From positions 620,001-684,000 of the forward strand of contig NZ_JACHJN010000002.1 of the NCBI RefSeq assembly GCF_014203665.1: DNA of 64,000 bases. The letters are read 5' to 3'. The stretch comes from Saccharothrix tamanrassetensis (GTDB lineage: Bacteria > Actinomycetota > Actinomycetes > Mycobacteriales > Pseudonocardiaceae). Below the pieces are notes generated by a model. That model was not told where the DNA came from, did not search any database, and saw nothing but the letters and a program-made list of their open reading frames with translations. The translations under genes were made by a program, and so were the position numbers. Below, one piece after another: positions 10,347 through 22,900 of this stretch (its first letter is position 1; each line of letters starts with the position of its first letter).

Positions 10347-11624
10347 GTGCCTTCCCCCGCGTCCCGACGGCCCGTTGCCCTGGTGCTGGCTGCCTGCACG
10401 CTGATGGCCACCGCAGTGTTCGGTGCCTCGGCCGCACAGGCGCAGCCCGCCCCGTGCGATAACCGGGTGTCACCGCCCCCGGCGGTCGACACGTCCGAAC
10501 AGGTGCCCCCCGGAACCAAACCGCCCGTGCCGCTGGAAGTGCCGGAGAACCCCATCGGCGGCGAACGGCTCGGCGAGTGCGGCCTCGTGCTGCCCTCCAA
10601 CGCCCAGAAGCTGCCGGACAGCATCACGGCCCAGAGCTGGCTCATCGCCGACATGGGCTCCGGTGCCGTCCTGGCCGCCTACGACCCGCACGGCCGGCAA
10701 CGGCCCGCGTCGGTGATCAAGGTGCTGCTGGCGATGGTCGTGGCGAAGGAGCTGGCCGCGGACGCGACCGTCACGGCCAACGCCGACGACATCGCGCAGG
10801 AGTGCACCTGCGTGGGGCTGCGCAACGGCGCCGAGTACACCGTGGAGCAGTTGCTCCAGGCCCTGGTCATGGCGTCCGGCAACGACGTCGCGCACGCGCT
10901 GGCGAGGCGGCTGGGCGGCTTGCCGAGCGCCATCCGGAAGATGAACGCGCTGGCGATGGAACTGGGCGCGCTGGACACCCGCGCGGTGACGCCGTCCGGC
11001 CTGGACGCGCCCGGCACGAGCACCTCGGCGTACGACGTGGCGCTGATCTTCCGCGCGGCGATGAAGTACCCGGACTTCGCGAAGGCCGTCGTGACGCAGC
11101 GCATCGACTTCCCGGCCGCCAGCGGCGTCGGCACCGTGCCGGTGATCAACGACAACAAGCTGCTCGGGACCTACGAGGGCGCTCTGGGCGGCAAGTCCGG
11201 CTTCACCGACGACGCCCAGCACACCTTCGTGGGAGCGGCCGAGCGCGACGGTCGACAGCTCGTGGTGGTGCTCCTGCGGGGACAGCAGCAGCCCGTGCGG
11301 TTGATCGACCAGGCGGCGAAGCTGCTCGACTACGGCTTCGAACTGCCGACCGGTGAGCCGGTCGGGCGCCTGGTCGACGGCGCCCCGCAGACGAAGAAGA
11401 AGACCGTCGAGCCGAGGCCGACGCCCACCAGCGCGGCGGTCGGCGAGGTGGCCGAGTCCAAGGACACCCGCAACACCGCCATGTCGACCGCTTTCGGCAC
11501 CGTCGGCGGTCCCATCACGGCGGTGGCCGGCCTCGGCGTCGTCCTGGCGTTCTTGATGTACCTGCGCAACCGCCGAGCCAAGGCCGCCCGCGCCGCCCGC
11601 GCCGCCGCCCAGCAGTCGAACTGA
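10347..11624 (+). CDS. D-alanyl-D-alanine carboxypeptidase (S11 penicillin-binding protein)
   Basis: A 425-residue DD-peptidase that trims the terminal D-Ala of peptidoglycan pentapeptides. Signal peptide at residues 1-32 (cleavage near AQA), a Pro-rich linker, then the penicillin-binding motifs SVIK (S122/K125), SGN (S177-N179) and KSG (K283). A C-terminal helix near residues 388-408 followed by RRAKAARAARA anchors the enzyme with its catalytic domain outside. The third motif is KSG, not KTG, a common S11 variant. It corresponds to Streptomyces SCO4847 by motif content and neighbourhood. Confidence 0.93.
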   Translation: MPSPASRRPVALVLAACTLMATAVFGASAAQAQPAPCDNRVSPPPAVDTSEQVPPGTKPPVPLEVPENPIGGERLGECGLVLPSNAQKLPDSITAQSWLIADMGSGAVLAAYDPHGRQRPASVIKVLLAMVVAKELAADATVTANADDIAQECTCVGLRNGAEYTVEQLLQALVMASGNDVAHALARRLGGLPSAIRKMNALAMELGALDTRAVTPSGLDAPGTSTSAYDVALIFRAAMKYPDFAKAVVTQRIDFPAASGVGTVPVINDNKLLGTYEGALGGKSGFTDDAQHTFVGAAERDGRQLVVVLLRGQQQPVRLIDQAAKLLDYGFELPTGEPVGRLVDGAPQTKKKTVEPRPTPTSAAVGEVAESKDTRNTAMSTAFGTVGGPITAVAGLGVVLAFLMYLRNRRAKAARAARAAAQQSN

Positions 11625-11970
11625 AGCCAGGACTCAAACGCTCTCAAAAAGGTGTGCGCAGCTTGACTGCGGAAGACAGGCAAGCAAGGGCAGGGCAAGG
11701 GCGCGCGGCTTGGCACGCTGGGGGGTTGCGTTGCGGGCGGCGTGCCCGGTTGAGAGCGGTCCCCTGGCAGCTCTTGGGACCGGGATGATGTGGTCCAGTT
11801 GCTTGGTGTTCCCGGCTTGAGCCCGGACCTGCGTGCTTCTAGAGCGCTTTGGGTCCGTGGTCCCTCTTCTGCCGTCGAGCTGCTTAGAACAAGAACGAGA
11901 ACTTCGGGCTTTGGTCTGCTCTGTGGTGGTGCGGCGGATGCGTGCTGCGTGAGGTTGGGGGCGTGCGACG
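11625..11970 (+). other. Gene-poor spacer between the carboxypeptidase and sdh genes
   Basis: About 345 bases of visibly lower GC than the flanks, with no convincing gene on either strand. One minus-strand frame contains LDHIIPV, reminiscent of an HNH nuclease core, but the surrounding residues do not continue the motif. The two flanking genes converge here, so the spacer holds 3' ends only. Confidence 0.5.
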
Positions 11971-11999
11971 AAGGGGCGGAGCCGTTGGCTCCGCCCCTT
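11971..11999 (-). terminator. Terminator of the sdhCDAB operon
   Basis: A perfect 13-bp inverted repeat (arms 11971-11983 and 11987-11999, 3-base loop) starts 14 bases past the sdhB stop. There is no U-tract, as usual in high-GC actinobacteria. It lies between convergent genes and may serve both directions. Confidence 0.75.
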
Positions 12000-12013
12000 G
12001 TCGTGTGGTGTGG

Positions 12014-12795
12014 TCAGACGCGCTTGAAGAGCAGGGCGCGCTTCACTTCCTGGATCGCCTTGGTCACCTGGATGCCTCGGGGGCAGGCGTCGGTGCAGTT
12101 GAACGTCGTCCGGCAGCGCCAGACGCCGTCGACGTCGTTCAGGATGTCGAGCCGCTCCTCCGCGCCCTCGTCGCGCGAGTCGAAGATGAAGCGGTGGGCG
12201 TTGACGATGGCGGCCGGGCCGAAGTAGGAGCCTTCGGTCCAGTACACCGGGCAGCTGGTCGTGCAGCAGGCGCAGAGGATGCACTTCGTGGTGTCGTCGA
12301 AGCGCTCGCGGTCGGCCACCGACTGGACTCGTTCGCGGGTCGGCTCGTTGCCGTAGGTGATCAGGTAGGGCTTGACCGCGCGGAACGCCTCGAAGAACGG
12401 TTCCATGTCGACCAGCAGGTCCTTGTGCACCGGCAGGCCCTTGATGGGCTCGACGGTGATCGTGGTCTGCTTGCCGCCCGAGGACAGCAGGTCCTTCAGC
12501 AGCACCTTGCACGCCAGGCGGTTCACGCCGTTGATGCGCATCGCGTCCGAGCCGCAGATGCCGTGCGCGCACGACCGGCGGAACGTGAGCGTCCCGTCGA
12601 GGTACCACTTCACGTAGTGCAGCAGGTTCAGCACGCGGTCCGACGCCAGGGCCGGGATCTCGAACGAGTCCCAGCGCGGTTCGTCGTCGAACTCCGGGTT
12701 GAACCGGCGGACCTTCAGGGTGACGGTGATCGCGCCGTCCGGGACCGGGGGCTGGGAGCCGCGCGAGCCCGTGGACACTTCAGCGGTAGCGGTCA

Positions 12796-12796
<1 letters not shown>
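12014..12796 (-). CDS. sdhB: Succinate dehydrogenase iron-sulfur subunit
   Basis: A 260-residue subunit that carries electrons from the SdhA flavin to the membrane quinone site. The 2Fe-2S motif (CAHGICGSDAM plus a later Cys) is in the N-terminal ferredoxin-like domain. The C-terminal domain holds CILCACCTTSCP and CTDACPRGI, which ligate the 4Fe-4S and 3Fe-4S clusters. Its ATG overlaps the sdhA stop by one base (ATGA), giving coupled translation. Last gene of the operon, followed directly by a strong hairpin. Confidence 0.96.
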
Positions 12797-14547
<1,751 letters not shown>

Positions 14548-14568
14548 TTCGAGGTACTCCCGCGGCGA

Positions 14569-14979
14569 TCAGTCGGTGATGTTCGGGTCGAAGGTGAAGA
14601 TCACGTACGTGCCGAGGGAAATGATCAACACCATCGACGCGTACAGCAGCACCTTGAGCCAGAACCGGGTGGCGTCCTTGCGGGCGTAGTCGTTGATCAC
14701 GGTGCGCAGCCCGTTGCCGCCGTGGATCTGCGCCAGCCACAGCATCGCCAGGTCCCAGAACTGCCAGAACGGCGACGCCCAGCGGCCCGCCACGAACCCG
14801 AAGTTGATGCGGTGCACACCGCCGTCGAGGACGTTCATGATGAACAGGTGGCCCAGCACCAGCACCACCAGCGCCACGCCGGAGATGCGCATGAACAGCC
14901 AGCTGTAGAGCTCGCCGTTGCCGCGGCGCGCGGCGGGGCGGCGCGGGGACCGCGGCTTGTCCAGGATCAGCTCGCTCAT
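14569..14979 (-). CDS. sdhD: Succinate dehydrogenase membrane anchor subunit
   Basis: A 136-residue membrane anchor with three helices (about 29-50, 72-92 and 106-128). It contributes to the haem and quinone sites with SdhC. The ATG at 14979 is chosen as the first start after the sdhC stop, two bases away; upstream codons in this frame lie inside sdhC. The segment MLWLAQIHGGNGLRTVINDY is characteristic of actinobacterial SdhD. Confidence 0.93.
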   Translation of the reverse strand: MSELILDKPRSPRRPAARRGNGELYSWLFMRISGVALVVLVLGHLFIMNVLDGGVHRINFGFVAGRWASPFWQFWDLAMLWLAQIHGGNGLRTVINDYARKDATRFWLKVLLYASMVLIISLGTYVIFTFDPNITD

Positions 14980-14981
14980 GG

Positions 14982-15404
14982 TCAGTGACCCCCGAACATG
15001 TCGGACACCGTGCGGACCAGCATGAAGTAGGTACCCGGGATCATCACGAGCACCCACACCGCGAGGATCGCCCAGAGCATCTGCCGCTGGTACTTCGGGC
15101 CCTTGGCCCAGAAGTCGACGAGCATCACGCGGATGCCGTTGAGCGCGTGGTAGAGCACCGCGCCGACGAGGCCGACCTCGAACAGGTTGACGATCGGGTT
15201 CTTGTAGGTCTCGATGACCTTGTCGTACGCGTCCGGCGACACCCGTACCAGGGCGGTGTCCAGGACGTGCGCGAACAGGAAGAAGAACGTCAACACACCG
15301 GTGATGCGGTGGGCGACCCAGGACCACATGCCCAGATCGCCACGGTAGAGCGTGCCGCCTCCTCGGGAGGTGCCCGACCGCTCGGTTGCGGTGGTGCCGG
15401 CCAT
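14982..15404 (-). CDS. sdhC: Succinate dehydrogenase cytochrome b556 subunit
   Basis: A 140-residue cytochrome b subunit with three transmembrane helices and the SdhC signature (LGMWSWVAHRITGVLTFFFLFAHVLD spans the first helix; residues quoted in two parts: LGMWSWVAHRITG, then FFFLFAHVLD) including the quinone-site Ser/Arg region and a haem-ligand His in LYHALNGIRV. The ATG at 15404 is used because GGAGG stands 9 bases before it; a TTG at 15410 in frame is less likely. First gene of sdhCDAB, the same order as in Mycobacterium and Streptomyces. Confidence 0.93.
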   Translation of the reverse strand: MAGTTATERSGTSRGGGTLYRGDLGMWSWVAHRITGVLTFFFLFAHVLDTALVRVSPDAYDKVIETYKNPIVNLFEVGLVGAVLYHALNGIRVMLVDFWAKGPKYQRQMLWAILAVWVLVMIPGTYFMLVRTVSDMFGGH

Positions 15405-15468
15405 GCGCAACGGCCTCCAGCGTCAGTGGTGGACTGGTCTCCCGTGCTATGGGGACCTTGACCCTCGG

Positions 15469-15474
15469 ATGCTA
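15469..15474 (-). promoter_or_regulatory. Possible -10 of the sdhCDAB promoter
   Basis: TAGCAT on the minus strand, with TTGGGT 19 bases upstream as a weak -35. It would give a leader of roughly 60 bases before sdhC. The rest of the 206-bp spacer (15405-15610) shows no gene; it is unusually AT-rich around 15540-15560. Confidence 0.3.
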
Positions 15475-15610
15475 GACCCGCGTGCTCCGCGCGACCCAAT
15501 GGCCGCGTCCCTGTGTGAGCGGAAGAACAGCTGCCGTACTCTTTATCAATTCACCTCAATGGTGACGTGCGCTACCTGCTGCGAATGGTGTCCACATGAG
15601 ACGTCATAGG

Positions 15611-16879
15611 TCAGCGGTAGTGGATCACGTGCAGGCCCAGAACGCCGTCGTCGGTCAGGTCCGGCGGTTCCCGGCGCATTCCGTCGGCCAGTCGCAGGCC
15701 GCCCTCCACCCGGCGCGCGTTCACCACGAGGCCGACGGTTTCGCGGCCGCGCCGGTCCAGCCGGCGGATCCAGACCAGGGCCATCGAGCCGACCGGGAGA
15801 GCGGTGAACTCGTCGAGAACGTCACTCCACCGGGTGTGCGTGCTGGTGCTGGACACCTCGCCGAGCCGGCGCAGGGTCGGGGTGAACCAGGCGGCCGGGC
15901 CGGGTGCCGGCGGCGGGGGCAGGCCGGGCTCGCCGGCGTCCCAGCGCTCCAGCCACGGCCACGGGTCGGAGTTGGGCGGGTTGAACGGCCGGTGGCCCGC
16001 CTTCCTGGGCACGACCAGCGCGGCGTCGAGCATCTGGTCGCGGAAGTCGCCGGACGCGGCGAAGTCGCGGGTGGTGCAGGCGAACAGCCAGCCGCGGTCC
16101 AGTTCGTCGTCGGGCGACGGGTCCACCAGGACGACCTGGCCGCCGTAGGTGTCGGCCAGGTGGCGCTCGGCCTTGCGGACGGCGTCGGCGAGGGTGGCGC
16201 CGTCGTCCGGGGGCGCGGCCGGTCGCGGGCGGTGGAACCGGGCCAGGACCAGGCGTTCGACCGTGGCGGTCTCCAGGTCGGCGAGGCCGCCGCGCAGGCC
16301 GTCCAGCACCGCCACGTCGGTCCCGTCGTGGTGCGCGTAGACGAGGTGGCCGGTGACTTCCACGCCGGCGAGCTGCCTGCGCACCCACACCACGCCCCTG
16401 GTGCCGGGGCCGGCCGCGCGGACGGCGGACACCACGTCGTTCCAGTCGGCGCAGACCGAGGTCTCCGCGTCCGGGAAGTGGTTCGCGCGCAGGCGGTCCC
16501 ACCAGCCCGGACGTTCGTCCGATGGCCGCCACGGCAGGGCGGACGCGGGCGCGCGGTCCACCACGGCGTCCACGGTGACCACGCTGTTGCGCGCGTTGAC
16601 CCGCCACACCCAGTCACGTTCGGCGGGCGCGTGCCACCCGGTCGCGTCCTCGCCGATGCCGAGGTCGGCGAACGGGCGGTCGTTGGGCAGCGGGAACGGG
16701 GCGTCCCCGTTCTTCGGCACGGCCAGCGCGGCGGCCAGCATGGGCTGGGTCTCGTCCCGGAACCGGCAGCCGAACACCGCGACCCGGCCGGTCTCCAGCA
16801 GCGGGTACCGGGTGGGCTCGGCTCCGCCGCCGTAGACCCGGCCGAGCCACTGCTCGGCAGTGCCTCGTGGATGCGTCAC
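15611..16879 (-). CDS. Putative immunity protein with duplicated YrhB/Imm35-like and toxin-like modules
   Basis: A 422-residue protein directly downstream of the giant toxin (33-base gap, same strand), the normal place for an immunity gene. It is built of two similar halves. Each starts with a YrhB/Imm35-like segment (AVFGCRFRDETQPMLAAAL and WLFACTTRDFAASGDFRDQM, ending in PFPLPNDRPF and RPFNPPNSDPW) and ends with a segment resembling the core of the toxin's own domain: GVVWVRR...GHLVYA...VAVLDG in the first half, ALVWIRR...VGLVVNA...LRLADG in the second. Neither half has the toxin's cysteine. The start is GTG with AGG 5 bases upstream. Assignment as immunity is inference from position and architecture. 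Confidence 0.75.
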   Translation of the reverse strand: MTHPRGTAEQWLGRVYGGGAEPTRYPLLETGRVAVFGCRFRDETQPMLAAALAVPKNGDAPFPLPNDRPFADLGIGEDATGWHAPAERDWVWRVNARNSVVTVDAVVDRAPASALPWRPSDERPGWWDRLRANHFPDAETSVCADWNDVVSAVRAAGPGTRGVVWVRRQLAGVEVTGHLVYAHHDGTDVAVLDGLRGGLADLETATVERLVLARFHRPRPAAPPDDGATLADAVRKAERHLADTYGGQVVLVDPSPDDELDRGWLFACTTRDFAASGDFRDQMLDAALVVPRKAGHRPFNPPNSDPWPWLERWDAGEPGLPPPPAPGPAAWFTPTLRRLGEVSSTSTHTRWSDVLDEFTALPVGSMALVWIRRLDRRGRETVGLVVNARRVEGGLRLADGMRREPPDLTDDGVLGLHVIHYR

Positions 16880-16912
16880 AGGTACCTCATCGGGCTCGTC
16901 GGGTCGGCGGGG

Positions 16913-19900
16913 TCACGGGACGGTCGACAGCGGTGGCGGGGCTGAACCGCTCGCGCCGGGCGGCTGTGGCGGTCCGGCCGGCTGGGGTGCGGCCGGCTGG
17001 GGTGCGACCGGTTTCGGCAGGTCGGGCAGGGGGATGAACTGGATCTTCACCGCGTCGCGTTCCAGCCGGGCCGGCCGGTTGTTCTGCGAGTCGTAGAAGG
17101 TCACCCGCTGCCCGTCGTTCCAGCCGTTGAACACGTGCCCGGTGCCGTCGCTGCGGGTGATGCCCACGCTGACGTGCGCACCGGGCTTCGCCGCCAGGTG
17201 GTCCACCACCTCGTGGTAGTTCGCGGCGGTCCGGAAGGTCGTGCCGAAGGTGTTCTCCAGGTAGCTGCCCTGCGCGGGGGCGGGCAGCGGTGGTGCGGCG
17301 ACCGGCTTGCCGTGCAGCGTCAGGTGGGTCGCGATGACGCAGTTCGTGCAGTTGACGTCGTGACCGGGCACGGCCGCGTCGAAGTTCGCCCGGTTGACCT
17401 GGGCGAGGCCGGGGTAGTTGTCGTCCGCCCACTTCGCGGCGGCGGCGTCGTCGGCGAACGCGTCGAAGTGCTTGGTGCCGACGGGCAGCCACTTGCGCAG
17501 TTCGGCCTGGTGCTCGGCGTCCTGCCGGGCGTCGAGCTGCCGCTCGACCAGCTTCCGCTCGGTCTCCTGGCGGGTTTCCAGCTGCTGGTCCACCTGGTCG
17601 CGTTCGAGCTGCTGCTTCGCCTTGAGCTGCTGCTCGACCGTCTGCCGTTCCAGGTCCTGCTTGGCCTTGAGCTGCTGGGAGGCCTGGTTGTACTCGGCGA
17701 GCTGCTGGTTGTCGAACTGCTGCTGGGCCTGCTGACGTTCCTGCTCCAGCCGGGTGTTGAGCTGCTGTTCGACGTTCTGGCGTTCGATCTGCTGCTGCTG
17801 GAGGAGTTGCTGTTCGACGTTCTGGCGCGCGCTGTCCTGGTTGACCAGCAGCTGCTGCCACAGCGGGTTCGGGTCGAACGACCCGGGCGGCGACTGGGCG
17901 AGCCGGGCGCGCAGCTCTGCCTCGGCCTGCCGGCGCTCCAGGTCCTGGTTCTGCCGCACCTGGGCGACGACCTGCTGCTGGTGGACCTGCTGGGCGCGTG
18001 CCAGGTCCTGGGTGACGCGCTGGTACTCGGCGCGCAACCGGTTCGTCAGCTCGTTGGCGGCGGTGGTGCGGTCCTGCTGCTGCTTGGCGATCAGGTCTGC
18101 CTCGACCTTGGCGCGTTCGGCGTCGAGCTTGGCGCTCAGCGTGTTGCTCGCGGTCTGGTACTCGGTCTGCTGCCTGGCCGTGAGGTCGTTGGCGACCTTC
18201 TGCTTCTCGGCTGCCTGACGGGCGGCGAGGGCGTTGCTCTCCGCCGTGCGCTCGGCCAGCTGCCTGGCCGCCAGGTCGCCGGTCGCCTTGTCCCGCTCGG
18301 CCTTGAGCTGGTCGGGGGTGGGTGCCGGCGTCCCGTTCGGCGTGGCGGCGGTGGACGTGGCGGCGGTTGATGTGGTGGTGGTCGATGTGGCGGTGGTGGA
18401 CGAAGGGGCCGTGGCGTCGGGGGTGCCGTCGACCGGGGCTCCGAAGCCGCGGGTCAGGGTGGCCGCCGGACCGCCGAAGGTCTGGGACGAACTGCTCGCG
18501 GGTGCTTTGAACGCCTTTGACGTGGACGCCGCCGGGACCGACCGCTCGGCCGGCTTCGAGGTCGATGCGCTGGTGGACGCTTCCGCGTTGGGCGGGACCT
18601 CCGTTCGGGTGCTCGTGCTCGGAGCGGTTTCCGCGTTCTGCCGGACCGGCTGCCGGCTGTGCGGGTCCTGGCCGTCCGAGGGGTTGTGGTCGTCCGGCGG
18701 GGTCTGCGCCTGATCGTCCGGCGGCGGGCTGTTGAAGGCGTCGATTCGCTGGTCGAGCGCCTTCTTGGCGTCCCACCACTTCTGCTGCTGGGGCTGGACC
18801 TCGTTGCGACGGTTCTCCAGGTCCTCCTTCAGCCCCGGCCGCTGCTGGACGAGGGCGTCCTTGGCGTCCCGCGCGGCGTCGAGCTTGCCCTGCGCCTCGT
18901 CCAGTTCCGCTCCCGCCGCGTCGGCGACCGTCGCGGCGTCGGCCAGGTTCTTGTTCGCCGTCACGGCGGCAGCGTTCTTGGCCTGCACGTCCTTCTCGGC
19001 GGCCTCGAAGCGCTTCTCCGCTTCCTTCAGGGCGGCGTCCGCGTCCTTGACCTGCTGTTCGAGCGCCGGCACACCACCCTTCCGGTCGTCGAGCTCCTGG
19101 TTGAGCGCGACGGACTCGCCCTGCAAATCTTCCAGGGCCTTCTGCTTCGCCTCCAGGTCGGCCCTCGCGTCCACGACCTGCCGGCCGAGGTCGGTCTCCA
19201 CCGGGTCCGGGGCTTGGCCCTCCGGCGGCGCGGGGCGGTTGGTCCGGTGGTCGGTCAACGCCTGTTCGGCCGCCTTCACGGCGTCGGCGGCGGTCCTCAC
19301 GTCCTGCGCCGCGGTGTCGATCCCGGCGTTCAGCTCGGCGAGCGCGGTGATGGTCTCGTCGATCTCCGCCTTCGCGTCTTCGAGGGCGGCGTTCGCCGAC
19401 TCCAGGTCGCTCCCGGCGGCGTCGAACTCCTCGGCCCGCGTGTCGAGCGTCTGGTTGGCGGTTTCGAGGTCCGTCGCCGCTTCGTCGGCCGCCGTTTCGA
19501 GCGGCGGGAGCTTCGCGGCTTCCTGGTCGTACCTGGTCCGGGCCCCGTCGACCTCGCCCTGCGCGTCCTTGATCGCGGCCGAGCCGGCTTTGATCTCCAG
19601 TTCGAGGTCGTCGATCGCGTGCTGGGCCGCCTCGACCGCCGCTTCGGCGGTCCGCCAGTCGGCGCCGGCCTTCTTCACGTCGTCCTGGAACGGGTCCAGG
19701 TCGGCGAGCTGCTTGTCCAGCAGGGTCTGCGCCTCCGGCGCGGGCATCCGGACCTGCGCCGAGCCCGGCACCTTCAGCTCGACCACGCCGGTCCGGCCCT
19801 TGCCCAGGTCCGCGACGATCCGGTACTCGACGTCGAACTCGACCAGACCGGTCCGGCCTTCCTTCTTGAGGTCGTTGATCTTGTTGTTCGACGCGCCGCC

Positions 19901-22900
19901 GACGCCGGCGTCCGACACCTCGCCCGCGTGCCTGAACTCCAAGCCGGGGGTGCCGAACAGGCCGCCCTCGTTGACCTTGGTGGTCAGACCGCCGGTCGGG
20001 CCGCCCACGACCACGTCGTTGATCTCGGTCTTCTTGGCTTCGCTGGACGTCGTCCTGACCGTCGTCCGCGGGTTCTCCAGCTTCACGCCGTCGCTCAGCC
20101 CGGCGAGCGTCGGGTTGACCATCTTGGCGTACACCTTGACGTCCGCGTGCTGGCTGAAGGTCAGCGCCGCCTCGTGGAGGCCCGGCACGGTCAGCGGACC
20201 GGTGAGCATCCCCGGCAGCTGCGGCTGGAGGCTCTCCGAGCTGAGCGCGGAGTACAGCGAGTTCAGCGAACCCGTGCCCTTGTCGGTGAGACCGGGCTTC
20301 GCGCCCGCCTTCTGCAACGCCTCGACGGCCGCGGCGCGCAGGTCCTTGGCGCCGCGCAGGGTTTCGACCGACGCGGACGGCGGCAGGGGCTTCGCCGCGG
20401 CATCCGTCTGCCACGCCTCGGCGTCGGCGTTCGGTGTCGCGCTGGGCGGGAGCGGGGGGTTGTCGGGCGTGCCGGTGGTCGGCGCGGTGCTGGTGTCGGG
20501 CGCGGTGGTCGGTGCGGCGTTCGGCGCGCTGCTGCCGTCCGGTGTCGTGCCGGCGTTCGCGGCGGTGTCGGTGTTCGGTGCGCTGCTGGTGTCCGGTGCG
20601 GTGTTGGTCGGGGTGGACGGCTTGACGGCGATCTTCTGGTTGTCCGCGTGCAGCCGCACGCTCATGTCCTGGGTCGCGGTCCTGGCCTCCCCGACCTTCT
20701 TGTTCCCCTTCTCCACCACCAGTTCGAAGGTGACCGGCACGTCGAACCTGGCGACCGGCCCGCCGGCGACCCGCTTGTGGCCGACCTGGTCGGTGGTGGC
20801 GTCGGTGACCGCGCTGTTCCTGCCCTGGCTGTGGTTCACCGCCAGCGAAGCGCCCGCCGAGCCGGAGTTGTTCGGCAGCGTGCTGCCGGGCAGACCGCTG
20901 CCGGGCACCTTGAGACCGACGCCCCAGGCGGTCGCCTTGCCCTGGCCGACGGTGGTCTTCGTGCCGCCGGCGATGATGTGCTCGACGTCGACGCCGTCGT
21001 TGGCCATGCCGGTGAACCTGGGGTCGCCGGTCACCGCCGTCAGCGTGACCTGGTAGGTGTCCTTGCCGAACGTGCCGGGCTTGTGCACCAGCAGCGGCAC
21101 GCCGCCGTCCAGCGCGCTGTCCATGAGCGCCTTGACGCTGGTCGGCGAGGTCAGGTCGACCAGGCGCCGGAGGTTGTTCATCGAGTCGTCCAGCACGGAC
21201 GGCGGGATGAGGTCGGTGCCGTTCTTCTTCAGGTCCGCGGCCAGGTCGTCGACCAGCTTGGGCAGGTCGTGCGGCAGCTTCTCGATCATGCCCAGGCCCA
21301 GCGAACCCGGCTGGTCGGGGCGCAGCGACTTCGGCGGCGCGAGCTTCTGCTCGTTGTCGACGCTGCTGTCTGCGCTGTCGTCGGCGGTGTTGTCGGTGTC
21401 GGTCGGCTCCGGGTGGGTGCCGCCGGTCGGGTCCAGCACGCCAAGGCCCCGTGCCACGTCCTCGCTGACCCGCACGAACACGCCGCCGGGCAGGTCGACC
21501 TCGACACCGTCGGTGTCGGTCCGGCCCTTGGACAGCGTGTTGCCCGCGCGGCTCTCGGCGACGACCGTCACCTTGGCGTCCATCCGCACCAGCACGGTCC
21601 GCCCGGACGCGGGCACGACCTTGACCCGGTCGACGTTGCCGCCGACCTCGTTGCCGGAGGACTTCGACTTCGACCACGGCGTCCACTTCGCGATGGCGCC
21701 CACCGCGCCCTGACCGGTCGGGTTCGCCGTCGGCTTCGCGGGCAGGTTCAGCCCGGCCGCGAGTTCCACCGCCTTGGTGTCGACCGTGCTGTCACTGGCC
21801 TTGAAGCCGCCGCTGGTGGTGGTCTCGGTGCCGGTCTTGTCCGAGACGGAGACGAGCTTGGGCCCGCTCAGCTCGACCTTGGCGCCGATCGCGCCGATCC
21901 GGTCCTGGTACCGGCGGCCGTACTTCATGCCGCCTTCGTGCACACCGGTCTCGGCCATCCTCGTCAGGTTGGCCTTCATGGCCTCCGGGCTGAACAGCTT
22001 GTCGATCTGGTTGCGCGCCGCGGTGCCCGGCACGGTCAGCGCGGAGTCGCCGTTCGCGGCGTTGGTCAGCGCGGTGATCGCCGCCTGCTTCACCGCTTCG
22101 GTGTTCACCACCGCCTCCACGTGCAGGATCTCCGGCGCGGGCGGGCGGGGCGCGGTGAGCATCTGCTTGATGTCGGTCTTGACCGCCAACGGGGTCGCGA
22201 CCGGCGTGCCCGGCTTGTTCGCCTTCTGGTCGGTGTCGAACGTCGAGCTGTCCGACGCCCAGAGCTTGACCTTGCCGTCGATCTGCCCGATGTCCACCAC
22301 CTTCGGCCCGCCGCCGCCGGTGGTCGCGACCACCTTGGCGATCGGCGGCTGGGCGCCCGGCAGACCCGGCGTGATCCGCTTGACCCACGCCCGGTTGCGG
22401 CTGAACTCGGTGATCTCGACCTTGATCGCCACGTCGTGCTCGAACACCTGGGCGTCGGACGCGCCGACGTTGAGCCCGGAGCTGTTCACCGACGGGCCGG
22501 CGGTCGTCTTGACCGCCGTGGTGTCGATGCGCTTGATGCCGGCGGAGGGGGTGGGCGTGAGGTCGGTGGAGCCGGGCGTGGTGGGGATGGTGACCTTGGC
22601 CTCCAACCCGATGCTGCCGCCCTTCTGGACGGTGGTGGAGCTGTCCAGCTTCGGTCCGGAGCCGCCCCAGTTGCGCACGTTGTGGGCGTCGACCTGGCCG
22701 AGGTGCTTGGGGTCGGTGAGCTCCGCGGTGACCTTGATGTTGACGAAGTCGTTGGTGGCCAGGCCCTGCCGCTTCAGCTGCACGTTCACGCCCGGCCCGA
22801 TCAGGCTGTCCATCTTCGCCTTCAGCGCGGTCGGCGACAGCTCGGTGTTGAGCTTGCGCTGGTTGTTCAGCTGCTCGACCAGGTCGGCGAAGTTCTTGCC

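Noticed and set aside
11634-11960. HNH nuclease relic on the minus strand (LDHIIPV)
   Set aside because: Only the first few residues match; the expected Asn and Cys/His follow-on motif is missing, so chance similarity cannot be excluded.
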